From: Wuchereria bancrofti
Lineage: Eukaryota > Nematoda > Chromadorea > Rhabditida > Onchocercidae
Direction: 5' to 3'
Assembly (NCBI GenBank): GCA_005281725.1
Contig: SSBO01000014.1
Location: 1,835,292-1,899,291, forward strand
DNA: 64,000 nucleotides
The notes under the pieces were generated by a model. That model was not told the DNA's origin. It made no database searches and was given only the letters and a program-made list of their open reading frames with translations. Each line of letters opens with the position of its first letter. The stretch's first letter is position 1. Both the position numbers and the translations under genes were made by a program. Shown piece by piece: positions 52,299-64,000 of this stretch.

Positions 52299-52727
52299 CC
52301 CTTTAAAGTGGGGAAATTAGCCATGCCCATGTGAATTAGTGGTTTGGATGCTAAGAACTTATAAATTATGGAAATAGTTTTTCATTCTTAAGAAAGCAAT
52401 CGATTTTTGTATTTGCAATGAAATAAACAAAATTACTGTTTAAAAAATGAAACTGTGTTGTAATAGTATTAGCTGACTTATCGATAAAGTAATGCTAACA
52501 TTTGAGGTGTTGCAAATTTGAATAATTAGAATTAGTAGCAAACAGAAGGACATTCCTTCGAGTAAAGATTAAATCAATTTTGACCTAACCTAAAATTTAT
52601 ATTCTATGGATAGAATTTATATGGCTGATAGAAATGCAAAATAAATGATATCTAACTGCACTCTGCTTTCCATAGTAATATTTTATAATAAAACAGAAAA
52701 AGAAAAGTAAAAAGCAAAAATAAAACT

Positions 52728-52930
52728 GATAAGCTTGAAAAAATAAGAGTGATAAGCTTGAAAAAATAAGAGTGATAAGCTTGAAAAAGTAAGAGTGATA
52801 AGCTTGAAAAAGTAAGAGTGATAAGCTTGAAAAAGTAAGAGTGATAAGCTTGAAAAAGTAAGAGTGATAAGCTTGAAAAAGTAAGAGTGATAAACTTGGA
52901 AAAGTAAGAGTGATAAGCTTGAAAATGAGA
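52728..52930. repeat. Nine 23-base tandem units carrying GATAAGCTT
   Basis: Units of gataagcttgaaaaagtaag with a short tail, starting every 23 bases from 52,728 to 52,912. The first two read aaaaaataag; the eighth, at 52,889, reads gataaacttgg. Each normal unit holds a GATAAG core. The array makes a repetitive minus-strand open frame that is not a gene. Confidence 0.95.
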
Positions 52931-53130
52931 ACTTTTAAACAAAAAGGATAGAAAATATAAAAGAAAAAGGTTTCTTCTCTGAAAGTTAGGATTGTTTACT
53001 ATTATTGTCTATTTTACATTATTACTTTTTAGTCCATCAGGAAAGTATGTGAAAACTAAGTTATAATCAATGTTGCATATTCCCCAAAGATGAAATTACC
53101 AACATTTGTTCGCAACTAATTTCATCTGCA

Positions 53131-53193
53131 CACACACACACACACACACATACACACACATACACGCATACACACATACACACACACATACAT
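53131..53193. repeat. CA dinucleotide microsatellite
   Basis: A CA run with TACACA and TACATG interruptions. A minus-strand open frame through it is an artefact of the repeat. Confidence 0.95.
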
Positions 53194-53666
53194 GCATGCA
53201 TAATCCAAACTTATGGTTCATTATCATCGTTCTTGTCATCACTGTCATTATAATTATCATAAATATCATTGTCATATAAATTTGGCAGTAATAATTTTCG
53301 CAACAACTAAGGCCTTTTGTTGACTTTCGTCCTATTTGCATGAATAAAATTGCAATTTTGTTCAAATATTGCACTTAACAAAACAAAATTAAACGCAAAT
53401 CTCATTTTTGATGTTTTTTTTTTGATACATTTTGTTTTCTTCCATTTTCATTTTCATTTCATTCATAAACTTTCTAATATTTTCCTCTTTCTCTTATTTC
53501 CAAATAAAATTTTTCTCTCATTTTGATTGAAATCCCATTCTAAGCAATTTTTGATGCTATAAAAAAAGCAATGATTTGAACATTTGTCGTTACTGTTATG
53601 CTTCTTTCATTTTTCCTTTTTTCTCTTCCAAACTTTCTTCCCACTTTCCAAGAAGAGAGAAAAGAA

Positions 53667-56600
53667 TCAGAATTTTCGTCTAAATTGGCCGTTGCTATTA
53701 GTTTCCCAGTCATAAAGTCTCCAACCACGCCAATTCTCTAGTCCTTTCGGCAGAAAAGGCCTGGATGCCACTATAGCATTAGAAGCAGCAGCGACAACAG
53801 CGCCAGCACCTGTTGATAATTTTGATGGACATTCAAGTAAATTGCCGGCTTCTTGACACGCTCTAATTGCTGTTGGCCGTAATGATGATTGACAATTGCG
53901 ACCAGCTGGTTTACGTGTTCCACGCCACACGCAACGTAACAGACGCATCTGCAAAATAGACAAAACTGTTGAAATTAAATAATATGTAGCATATACCACG
54001 ACTCCAAGATTCCAAAAAAATACTAAAATTTTCAATTTTTTTTTAAAAACTAACACAAATATACGTCAATACCTGTACTCCACCATCGCCGCATGTTCGG
54101 CTACATTGTCCCCAGACGGATGGTCTCCAATCAGCCGTACAGTTCACTGGAAATGTTCGTCTTTTGCATTAACAACAATTTCATTATTTAAAATAGTTTA
54201 TTCGTCTTTTAAAAGTTAATCCATTTTTATCACTAAAAAAAATAACATTTAAAGTCAATTACATTTAAAGAATTTTTACCAACATTGATTTTCTTTCTAT
54301 TAACTAAGCTTATTTATTTATTTGATAGTTTCAGATGAATGTATGTGAACCCAAATATTTCCTATTCTTGTCCCCAGCAATTGAAAGGCATAAAAGTGAC
54401 ATTTGCCGATTATTTTTTCTATAAACATTTCTGTAAGTTAAAATGCGGAAAATCATAAAAAGTTCCCATTGTACTAATTCATTTGGTGGAACAAAATTTA
54501 TCGAAGAATAACAGAAAAAAAAAAAAAATGGACTCAAATTAGGCCTAAAGAAGATGAAAAAAAAAAAACCTTAAATGAGCCAAAAAGTAGTGCATTTAGT
54601 GGGACAGAAGAAAAGAAGAATACTGAAATTGACATAAGACCAGCATTCATTGATTTTCATAAATTGATAAAATGGCAAAAGCAAGCCAAAGAAGAAATGA
54701 AAAAAAGATGGAGGAGGAATAGTTAGTTGAAGGTTCTATCTTTTCAAACATAATAGCAAATCGTTCTGTTTATTGGCCAAGAACAAACATATAAATATTT
54801 ACTGCTGCAAATAGCCTTGGCCCGTTTGAAGTGAATGCTCGTCGTTTAAGCTTTTATAGTTGCGATACTACGAACAATTGGACACTATTAAGCTAAGCTT
54901 TATCATTTTGATTTATAAAGTCAAATGCTTTCATTTATTTTTAAAATTATTCCTTCTGTCTCTTTAATTTTCCCATTCTTTTCTTTAGCACATTTATTAG
55001 CAATGAATTTAACGCTCCTCTAAATTGTGCACATTTAGATATTTCTTAAGTTTCTGAACAGGTATTTTGGAAAAGAAAAGACAGAAAAAATATCCATCCC
55101 ATTTAATTGATTTATTTTAACAAGTAATGGAAATTTAATTAAAAAGAAGAGTGATTTTAAGAAGTTCAAAAATTTAATTTATGCAGTACATTTCAACTCA
55201 TTAAACTGTGCCTTTCAATTAATTAATTAATTAATTAATTAGAAAAATTATCGATAAATTGAATTGTTAAATTTTGTCTTGTCAATTTATGAAATATATT
55301 CTTAAATTGTTTCAGGTCTCTTTCTTTTCCTGAATTGTATTTTAGCCCTCTTACCATAATGAATAATTCTTGATCGGAAAAGGCAACAAGGGAATGAAAT
55401 ATGAAGCATATTTCAGGATAGATGCAGATGCATCAATCAAGTTTTCCAAAATTCACAACGAGAAAAAACTTAGTGATGAAATATTAAAAATATTTGAAAT
55501 TAAATTCGAATAAATTAAAAAAAAAATTACTTATAATTGAGGAAAATTTCCACAGATCAACAATGTTCAAAGATTTATGACCCAAACACTTTTCTAAATA
55601 ACTTCCTAATTAATTTTACCTCAATTTTTAAAATGCTATAACCAATGCTGGCATCACAATAGTTTTTATGTACTGATAACTTATCACTGATTTATTTTGA
55701 AAATGTTAATGAATGTGTACAACACATTTTAAAGATACTGAAATTGTTGTGATACATTCATCCTTAACTCTAATCATTTTCACACATTGAATTCAAATAA
55801 TATATTTAAAAAAAGAAAAACAAATTAAACGATACCATTGATGCATTCCTTTTTCACTTTTGGTCTGCTTTCTCGATCACATAGTTCAAATGGCGCATTT
55901 GTACCATTCTCATATGCGCACTTCACTTCACGTCTTTGCATGGATGTGGAATGTCGAATACAACGGGAAGATAAACACTGCAAGTTAAAGAATTAATTAA
56001 ATGAAAGCAAAAACAAACTGTTACTTATGAAATAATTTTCAAAATAATTAAATGATATCTTAAATTTCTAAAGAATTGCTTTTTATCAATGTTTTATTCA
56101 CTGATAATTAGTGAGAATAATTAAGGGAACGTTAAGCTGAACTAATAGTTCATTGGAAATGGTACCTCAGACCACGGTGATGTCTGCCACCGCGGGCAGT
56201 GCGATGGAAGGCAACTTCTCGAGGAAGGTGGTCGCACGACACCGAAACTTTCACACACATCGTCGTCCAGGTACCCGACCGAACCTTGGTAGCTAATTCG
56301 ACATTTTAATTGTCTTACCTAAAAGCATTGTTAGTGCATTTTAATTAATTGCAAATTGATAGAAAGAAACAGAAATAAAAGTTAGAGTGTGATTTGATGG
56401 ATGCAATCAATTTACCTGTGCCCGTCCTGGTTTCCCACATTCATAATGGGAACATTTTGACCATTCACCGGCAGCATAATCAATCTAAAATGTATATTTT
56501 ATCAAAGTTTGGCAAACTTATCAATATTGATTACTTGAAATGTTACCTTAATATTGCCTGGTTCAGTCACTTCAGCTAATTTTGCTAACATTCGGGTATC

Positions 56601-59600
56601 ATCGTTGTCTTTTAATGATTGTCGCACTTTCTGAAAGGCTTGAATTTTGAAATGACAGAAATGATGAAAATCAAACTTACAATACTTCAAAATTTAAATC
56701 GCAGCTGTCACAAAATTTTTTCTAAATTTAAAAACTGAAATCTTTTTTTTGAAAAAAAGGTTTCGAAATAACTAATTGTATATATTTTACATAAAACCTA
56801 AAATAATAAAGATATGGTAAAAAATTTGCAGCAAAAAAATAGTTAAACTTGAAGAAAATATTAATCTTGCTAATTTGAAAATACCTGTATTAATTGATGA
56901 TCAACAGCAATCGGATCGTTCTCCAAATCACTGTCTATCATATTTTGATTTAACATTGAGCGAGAATCATTTCCATTTCCATCCTGAAAAAATTAACATC
57001 TTCAATAATTTAGTTTTTTTAAATAAAATTTTTAGGGCAAAAATTGAATATGAAGGAAGAAAATAATTACTTTATTTTCTCGTGACTTGAAACTTAACGT
57101 GACATTCCCCTGAATGCCATTAGCTATGCACGCATACACGCCAGCATCTTCCATTCGGGCGTGAAAAATACGTAATGCACCATTCGATGACACTTTAATG
57201 TGCGCTAAATAAGATAAATCAAACAAAGAAACTCAAAGTAAAGTATTACAATAAGTCTGTTCTAGCATTAATTTCCTTTTCAATTCTCTAAAATTTCATT
57301 TTAATCATTCAGTTTTTGAAATTCTATAAATTCTACATTGTGAATTTGCTTGCAATAAAAGTTACCACTGTTCGTAATTTTTTGTCCATCTTTTGTCCAA
57401 GTAATTTTATTCTTTGCATAATTACGGACTGGACACTTGACCTAAAAGTACAGTTCGACCATTACTTCTTTTCCTGAGATATCTTATAAATAAGTAATTT
57501 CGGTACGTTATTTACTAATTCTTTCAAATGCATACATCTAAATTGCAATGTTAATTATTATTCGTATTTTCCCTCGAAATAATTTCTAATTTGTCGCCTA
57601 CTTTTCGTATACAAAAAGAATTTTTTTTTTCAAAATAAATAAGTAAGTGAAAATAAACAGAGAAATTGTAGCTTATATATCAGTTGCATCGTAGTTTGAG
57701 AAATAATTTGCGACACTTTGAGTAATAATACTTAATTCAGTAACACATCCAATTAAAGCTAATTAAGTAATATGTCAAATTCAGTAATACTTCCAACTGA
57801 TAGCAGCGATAATATGAAAATGTCTTTTGCAATGATCGAATAATTTAACTGAGAAATAATTATCAAGCAAAAATACCTTCAGCGATGTGCCAACGAACAG
57901 CTTTGCACTGCCACCTATATTTAGTGTCAACTTCCGGCTATGTCCGTGCTGTGGTGTCAAAGTTGACATCGAAGATGAAATCTCATCGTTTTCCGGAAAC
58001 ATCGAATCAGCCAGGCTATTACACATGCCTTCAAGATTTTCCTTTCTTCTTTTCATTTCATCTATTTTTCATTATCAGATTATCTCCGACTTCTCATGCA
58101 GTACTTAAGGAATGAGCCATGTTAGGCTCGTTTAACTATCCTATAGAGCCTTGTCTATTCTTGGCTTAGATTCATTCATTTTTATTAGCTTGTTGCTATT
58201 TTTAGTTCAGACTGATTTAGATTTGGATATAGACTGAATCATTTTCAAATTTGATTGTATATCTGATTTACCTAAGTCACAAAGTTGGACAGTTGGTGGC
58301 TTTTCGATATGACGGCATTGTATTGGAGGGTAAAAGTGTTTTAGTTGACCGTCAGCTAAACGCTGCTCACAGGTCACTTCACGACGTTGCTCACCGGGAC
58401 CGCAAGTTGTTGAACATTGACCCCAATTACCAGCCTAAATTGAAAGAACTTTTAAGACAGGCATAAAGGATGAGTTTAGGTCTGTGTGTGAAGTTAAGAA
58501 TCTATCAAACAAATCTCAATTTTAAAAATTTTGGCTTTTAAAGAGCTGATTAATGCTTCGATTCTTTTCTGATGATTGGAGGAGACGCAACCTTCCACGC
58601 CGCGGCACAATCTACCAGGCCACAAGCTTCGCTGCTGATTGGCTTTGGCTGTGGACACTGGCCATCTGGTAGAATCAGTGTCGATTCCGCACCACCGGTC
58701 CGTGATATGCGGCGTATGCAGCGCACCTGAATATTATGACATATTTGACTGTCATCCACCTATCTATCAGTTACCAAGTGATCAGAAGCTACGGAATAGT
58801 GAATTACTTGCAAATTCATCTCAGAATTTGAGTGTGCAATGAATTTAGATAAAAATAATACACAATTGATAAATTTATTGAGGTGAGCAGGTGAACGAAC
58901 CTTTCGAGTACGTAAACCACCTCCGCAAGTGTGTGAGCATTGTGACATCTCACCAATCTAGAAAAAATTAAACCTTACATCGCATAAATTTTAATTTTTT
59001 CAATAAAAATTCAAGTTCTCCTTCCTCATCAGTCAGGTAAAAAAATTTTACTTTGCTATGGTTTCTGTTCAGTTAATTACAACTCATAGCAACTTGAATT
59101 TTAATAATTTATGTTTGAAAAAATATTATTAATTAGATCAAAATATATTCTTGTAAACATTTTTAATGAGTTATCAAATACTTTGTAGAGAAAAAAGAAA
59201 TTAAGTGATGAAAAATAAAACTAACATCCCATTCTGGTGGACAAGGGTCATTATTGCAAGAACGTGTTAAATCAACAGGGCGTTGTTTGGCATCACAAAA
59301 TGACCACGCGACAGTGGTGCGTCGCTTGACATCGACACATCTAAGAGTGGAACGTTGCTTACCTGAAATTAGAATTATTAAACTTTAGCCAAAATCCAAT
59401 AAATGATGTGTTGCATTATGATAACATCAAATTATCACATTTTAAAGCTTCCAATATATACAGTTTTGAGCATATCTCGTCATCTATGCAGGTGTTATCA
59501 CTGATAGATTGATTGTCAGCCTGTTTCTTATCAGTAATAATACCTGTATCACTGTCGACCAGTCTGGTTCTCTTTGCTCTTGTAAGATTTCAAAATTGTG

Positions 59601-61004
59601 CTAGTCTTACATAAACGTTATCAGTACAGAAATAATTTCAGGTCAATTATCTCTTATCACTGGTGATTACCATCTAAGGTATGTAATTTTATAAGTCCAA
59701 TATATTTTTAAAATTTAAAAGTGACTGGAATAAATAGGAAAGTGAGTGACCTCCAAGACAAGAAGCAGAACAAACTGTCCAGTCACCATAATCCCATTTG
59801 AATGAACGTGGGGGTGACAACGACCGTTCACGTACAGGTAGCTCATTAGCTGCGTCATTCAATGCACACTGTTGCACTTGACATGGTTGAAATGCATTTG
59901 GTTTCGGCGTACCTTAAATTTTCCATTGTATGATGACGTGACACTGTCCTCACCTGTCGAAGTATGTCATTTATTGAAGGGAAAAAATTAAATTCAGTTA
60001 TTTTAACCTTCACATTCATAGTCTGGCAGTTTAATAATATTTGAGGTGATTCCTTGTATAGCTATGCATTCAACCGTACGTGTAGCTACGCCGGGACCAC
60101 ACGTTGCTGAGCATGGACCCCACTGACCCGGGAAAAACCTGAAATTCCAATTTCACTTTCAGCGACTGTTTTACATATTCAGTTATAATTGACTTCTCCT
60201 AAATCAGTTAATCAGACCTTATCTTATCACACTTTTTTATCACTCGAATAATTGATCAATGCAGTAGTAAAATGAAAAATTTGAAATAAATGATAAAGAA
60301 AAATACGAGAAAGAGGGAAGGCGAAAATGAAATAATAGCGGTGGTGAATTTCAATTTTCTAAATAACGAAACAATTTTAAATTCCATTTCGTAGGTTCAT
60401 AAACTTTCTTTAGGAAGCAACTTATTGTTTTAGTTATTTTTATAAAAATATAATTGAAGATTTATTAAAAATTTTTGAAAGAATAAAAATTTAATGCTAA
60501 TGTCACTTTTCATAAATTTTCATTTAATTATGATACCGAAACTAAGCTTTGTCAAAGAAAAAAAACAGCAAAAACAAGCTTGAAATTATCACAGTTCAAA
60601 AAATATTGCAATAAATTTTAGATATTTAATTCTTTTCGCTTACTCAAAAAACAAGTTATTTGTTGCTAATAAATTTAAATATTCAATTCACATTTTAAAT
60701 TACACTTGTTTTCTTAATTTATTTTTTATTTATTTGTCAAGAAAGTGCAAATAATTTGCACTTTCTGTGTAATGCGCAGCGTTATTAAAATGAAACAAAA
60801 AGGATTGTATTAAGAAAAGCAGCGAGTTACCGTGGTTGTATACCAATGACACCATTATTACCGCTGGCACCAACATTAGTACCTCCTGAACCCATGCTGG
60901 CACTACCACCCATTGGATTGTCAAATGTCGAAGCGGCGAAACTGTCGTGCTGAATGCGCTGTTCGTCATTCCAGGCCTTAGCAAATGGTGCTTGGGCCAC
61001 ATAG
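53667..61004 (-). CDS. madd-4: MADD-4/punctin (ADAMTS-like) secreted protein, 3' 17 exons
   Basis: A secreted matrix protein; in C. elegans MADD-4 is released by motor neurons to cluster acetylcholine and GABA receptors. Exons, 5' to 3' on the minus strand: 60831-61004, 60008-60138, 59751-59912, 59226-59362, 58901-58957, 58592-58726, 58272-58434, 57877-58061, 57366-57441, 57071-57204, 56885-56983, 56547-56630, 56416-56484, 56166-56318, 55836-55977, 54073-54146, 53667-53948. All phases agree, giving 751 aa to a TGA stop. In order: a Gly/Ser/Asn-rich leader, four TSP1 repeats (WGPCSATCGPG, WTVCSASC, MSQCSHTCGGG, WGQCSTTCGPG), one Ig domain (ITWTKDG, MEDAGVYAC), an acidic linker, and three TSP1 repeats (WSKCSHYECG, WSECLSSRC, WGQCSRTCGDG). 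It ends with a tail of RGWRLYDWE type. Repeats five and six lack the usual CSxTCG. The 5' end, including the signal peptide, was not found. The family is firm; the exact orthologue is inferred. Confidence 0.88.
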
Positions 61005-62651
61005 CTAAAACTTAGACCTTTTGATGAGTCCAATTTTAAAATAAACACTTTTCTAGTTTAACAAATTTAAATTAAAGAAATAATAAACAAAATACAGTGA
61101 TGTAAGAGTGAAAATGTGTCGAAGAGACTTAATTTAATAAAAATAAAGGAAATTACGAGTCTAATATATATGAAAGATTTACTTAATAAAATAAAATTTC
61201 CGTTGTTGTACAGACATTATTTACTAATTATCAGCAACTATTCTGAATCTTTAATTATTTTTAAGAAGAAATTAATTTGTGAGAGTTTTTGCAGGAATTA
61301 CATAAATCATAAAAAATTATGGTAACTTTAATGCATAAATTAAGTTTAGATTTATGAAATTTTTCTATCTAGTTTTTAATTTTAAATTTCTAAAATCTTG
61401 TGCAATCATATTTGAAATGATGCTTAAAATTGCTGAAAATGTTTTGGGCTCTTCTTGCAATTGTATAATAACTAAAGTAAGTTGGAAAATATTTAAAAAG
61501 ATTAAAATCCTATAACAAAATGGTATATGACTGTTTATATAAAATTGTATATTTTTTTGTACAGAATTTAATTAAAAATTAAAATTTACCAAGGCTGATA
61601 AAACAATAAGAAATTCCTTTGGAATTCTGTTTTAAAAATAAAAGTATCGGACTTTTTATTGGCCAGGAAAGAAAAACTCAACAAAATTTACCAAAGAAAT
61701 AAAAGTAAATCAATAAAAAGTTTAAATAACTTGTTCAATTTGCTATTCTATTGTTTGTACAAATAAAGAGCAAAATTATTTATTTTATTTGCTTGTATTA
61801 CAGCAAAATATTTACTGGGTCTAATGGGTATTACCGGGATAATATATCGGGGAGGATGTTAAGTGATATTAATCACATATTTCATACTGTTGAACTGGTG
61901 AGATAGAGGATTTACCCATCCAGTTTTACTTGACTGATAAGATAAGAGGATTTACTTATCCAATTTTACCTGAAGTGCAGATAATTACTTTGAAATAATA
62001 AGTTATATTGAAGAAACTAATGTAAGTGATAAAAAGTATTCATTGACGATTTCTTAGATCGCAAAGATAACTGCGACAAAACATACCGGTATTATCAACC
62101 GGTATTATCAGTATAGTTTATATAGTAATATCAATATAATTATTGATTTTTACTTATTTTTGAAGCAAACGAAGTGGAAGAAATTGTAATATTCCACAGC
62201 TATTATTGTTATTTTTGATTTAAAAAAAAGCAAACAAATATTGCATTTTAGTAAGAGAATAAATTAAAAAAATTAAATGCGAATTTCTGAGCTATTTATT
62301 AGCAATCATTTTGAATGGTACAAATGTGACATATTTGTCCTTCGAGAATACATTTGTTGAAAGAAAACTTTCTTGATTCCTTCTTTCCAGAAATTTTGCA
62401 TAATTTTGTTTTTATTCTAAAATTAAATGAATAACAGTTTTTCCCTTTCCGTTAATCGTTAATTATGTGAAAACAAAAGTCTTCCCTTATAGTAAATAGT
62501 ATTTATTAGAATCAGTAAAATTATCTGAGATAAAGCGGAAGGCTTCTTCCGCCTTTCTTCTCCTTATAATAATACATTTTCGGACTGAAATTAATTGCTT
62601 TTATTGTTGATCACTTAATTGTTCGTCTTATTGTTGTAGGAAATTTCCAAA

Positions 62652-62700
62652 ATGTCCTCAATAAGGCAACAAAGGAAGCCCACTTCAATAGATGATGGCC
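62652..62700 (+). CDS. Possible first coding exon, plus strand
   Basis: After a ttgttgtag acceptor-like site, an ATG opens MSSIRQQRKPTSIDDG and reaches a gttaac donor at 62,701; unspliced it stops two codons later. A trans-spliced first exon of a gene extending right would look like this. No second exon could be confirmed before the window ends. It may be chance. Confidence 0.2.
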
Positions 62701-63668
62701 GTTAACATTCAAAGTAATTGCTCCTTTGGTGATTGTACAAAATTTACATTTTCAATAATACCTCTCTTTTCCACTCTTTCTCTTTCTCTCTCTCTTCTAC
62801 CTTTCAAGTTTCAAATTATAGTCTACATTATGCATTTTGTTTTACATTTTCGGACTGATTTTTTTCATTTGACAATTAAAGCTATCATTTCGTTCTTACG
62901 CTTTTATCAGACACATTTAAACTGATAAGGATGTGATATTCATGCCATATTCATTGTTATCTTTTAATCAAATTAATATCGACGGAGAAACTTCCAAAGA
63001 TAATATTGTTCAAAAGATTTATTTTTTATTAATTTTGTTGTGATATTTGTAATCATTCTGGGTAATTAATCAGTTATTTGTCGTTGTCTGAATACTGTGA
63101 AGTTTTCAAAAAACTTTTTTTACTGAAATTTCGGGAATGTTCTTGATAAAGTACCTCAGAACTTGCAATCATATGATATTAGTTTTGAATTTTAGATGAG
63201 ATAAACATCATTTTCTCGTAACACTTTAATCTAAGACTACAAATATAATTCTTTTGCAATCTTGCAAAAGTTACATTTAATTAGCAAAGAAAGAAAAATT
63301 TGGAGGAACTATTTGAATTATTTGAAAAATCCGACAAAAAATTTGTTACTAATGTATTTCTGACGTATTAACAGGTAGACGTATAAAGTTTTGAAAGAGG
63401 AAAATTTCAACAAGTGGTAGGATGGTTGATAAATTTCACACTGAATTTATTGCACTAAAAATATAAGTGATTTAAATTACTATACATAAATAGCTTTCAT
63501 GTATTTAAAACTTCTCTCTTTTTTAACTATCAAAATTTAATTAAAATTTCATACGATGAAAAATGAAATTCTGCATTCGAAAAAATATAACAAAATTTTA
63601 AGGAAGAAGAAATCACAACATTAAATTTTGCAATGAATTTGTTTTTTTGGATCGCTTCTTTTTTGCAT

Positions 63669-63702
63669 AAATATTTGATAAAATTTATTTTATCAAATAT
63701 TT
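63669..63702. repeat. 16-base perfect inverted repeat with 2-base loop
   Basis: aaatatttgataaaat is exactly complementary to attttatcaaatattt, separated by tt. It is AT-rich throughout, so partly expected by composition, but the length is notable. Confidence 0.85.
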
Positions 63703-63945
63703 TGAATGAAATGACGGATTTGCAGTATATAATTCAATTCCATCTATTAGTTCAGTGATAATAAATGTGATTAACTGTTGAGAAGAATGATCAATGATAT
63801 GGGTCAAATATATGATATTGCACTTTGATTCGTGTATTGTTGAACTAATAAAGCTTACACAGTTTACTATTTTTAATTAAATTACGATTTGCTTTTAACT
63901 TTATTAATTTGATGTTATTAATTTAAGCTTTATACATCTCATTTG

Positions 63946-64000
63946 ATGGTGTGTATATTATGCATTGCCGCCATATTGTCTACGTGTGACACGTGCATAA
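63946..64000 (+). CDS. Possible signal-peptide exon cut by the right edge
   Basis: An ATG opens MVCILCIAAILSTCDTCI and stays open to the last base. The composition suits a secretory signal followed by a cysteine-containing mature chain, but only 18 codons are visible and the other strand is also open. It may be chance. Confidence 0.18.
   Translation, partial: MVCILCIAAILSTCDTCI

Larger units (their letters stand above)
51305..53666. other. Non-coding stretch before the MADD-4-like 3' end
   Basis: AT-rich, with a GTGTGCATG tract (52,216-52,298), a 23-base tandem repeat (52,728-52,930) and a CA tract (53,131-53,193). It should contain the 3' UTR of the minus-strand MADD-4-like gene; no clear minus-strand AATAAA was seen close to its stop. 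Confidence 0.6.
61005..64000. other. Upstream DNA of the MADD-4-like gene; no supported exon
   Basis: No minus-strand exon with the required phase was found here, so the first exons lie beyond the window or were missed. The stretch has a 45-base near-duplicate (61,905-61,972), a duplicated accggtattatca near 62,085-62,110, small hairpins at 62,535-62,552 and 63,669-63,702, and two weak plus-strand exon-like signals (62,652 and 63,946). Confidence 0.5.

Noticed and set aside
52728..52930. CRISPR-like regular array
   Set aside because: Units are contiguous with no unique spacers, and the DNA is eukaryotic nuclear; the same applies to the arrays at 16.3, 25.6, 37.4 and 47.0 kb.
52652..52942. 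96-aa minus-strand open frame
   Set aside because: It reads through the 23-base tandem array and is a repeat artefact.
53096..53374. 92-aa minus-strand open frame
   Set aside because: Runs through the CA microsatellite; low-complexity CVCVCV peptide.

Overview
This window looks like nuclear DNA of a nematode, most likely a clade III parasite such as a filarial worm. It is very AT-rich, with small exons (about 50-280 bases) ending in sharp TTTCAG-type acceptors, mostly GT(A/G)AG-like donors, introns of roughly 0.1-6 kb, and long AT-rich spaces between genes full of tandem repeats. The gene content agrees: two of the clear protein genes, a MOLO-type TPM-domain membrane protein and a MADD-4/punctin-type protein, belong to families best known from nematode neuromuscular junctions. 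The species assignment is inference. All gene models were spliced by eye, using phase agreement between neighbouring exons and family knowledge; no search was run.

Layout. 1-2.3 kb: the 3' end of an unrecognised plus-strand gene cut by the left edge. 2.3-14.7 kb: a long non-coding stretch with microsatellites, duplications and one GC-richer patch. 14,684-28,935 (+): a complete 17-exon cAMP phosphodiesterase of the PDE8 family (C. elegans pde-6 type), 738 aa, with receiver-like, PAS and HD-type PDE catalytic domains. 28.9-36.9 kb: AT-rich space. 36,874-41,486 (+): a 10-exon, 365-aa MOLO-1-like protein with an N-terminal hydrophobic segment, a TPM-like extracellular domain, one membrane helix and a basic tail. 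41.5-53.6 kb: mostly non-coding, but holding a tRNA-Gly(GCC) on the minus strand at 51,081-51,151 and a candidate two-exon gene for a 63-aa single-pass membrane protein (46,880-51,304, +) whose helix is built across the splice junction. 53,667-61,004 (-): the 3' 17 exons (751 aa) of a MADD-4/ADAMTS-like secreted protein with seven thrombospondin type-1 repeats and one Ig domain; its 5' end was not found. 61-64 kb: upstream DNA with weak exon-like signals.

Theme. In C. elegans, MOLO-1 is an auxiliary subunit that raises levamisole acetylcholine-receptor gating, and MADD-4 is the motor-neuron matrix protein that positions acetylcholine and GABA receptors. Their relatives lie 12 kb apart here, convergently oriented. 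Whether the closeness means anything is untested. The strongest undescribed item is the split small membrane-protein gene. Other points of interest are the tandem 3' acceptors of the MOLO-like gene, the shortened loop in the PDE catalytic domain, and several minisatellites inside introns.
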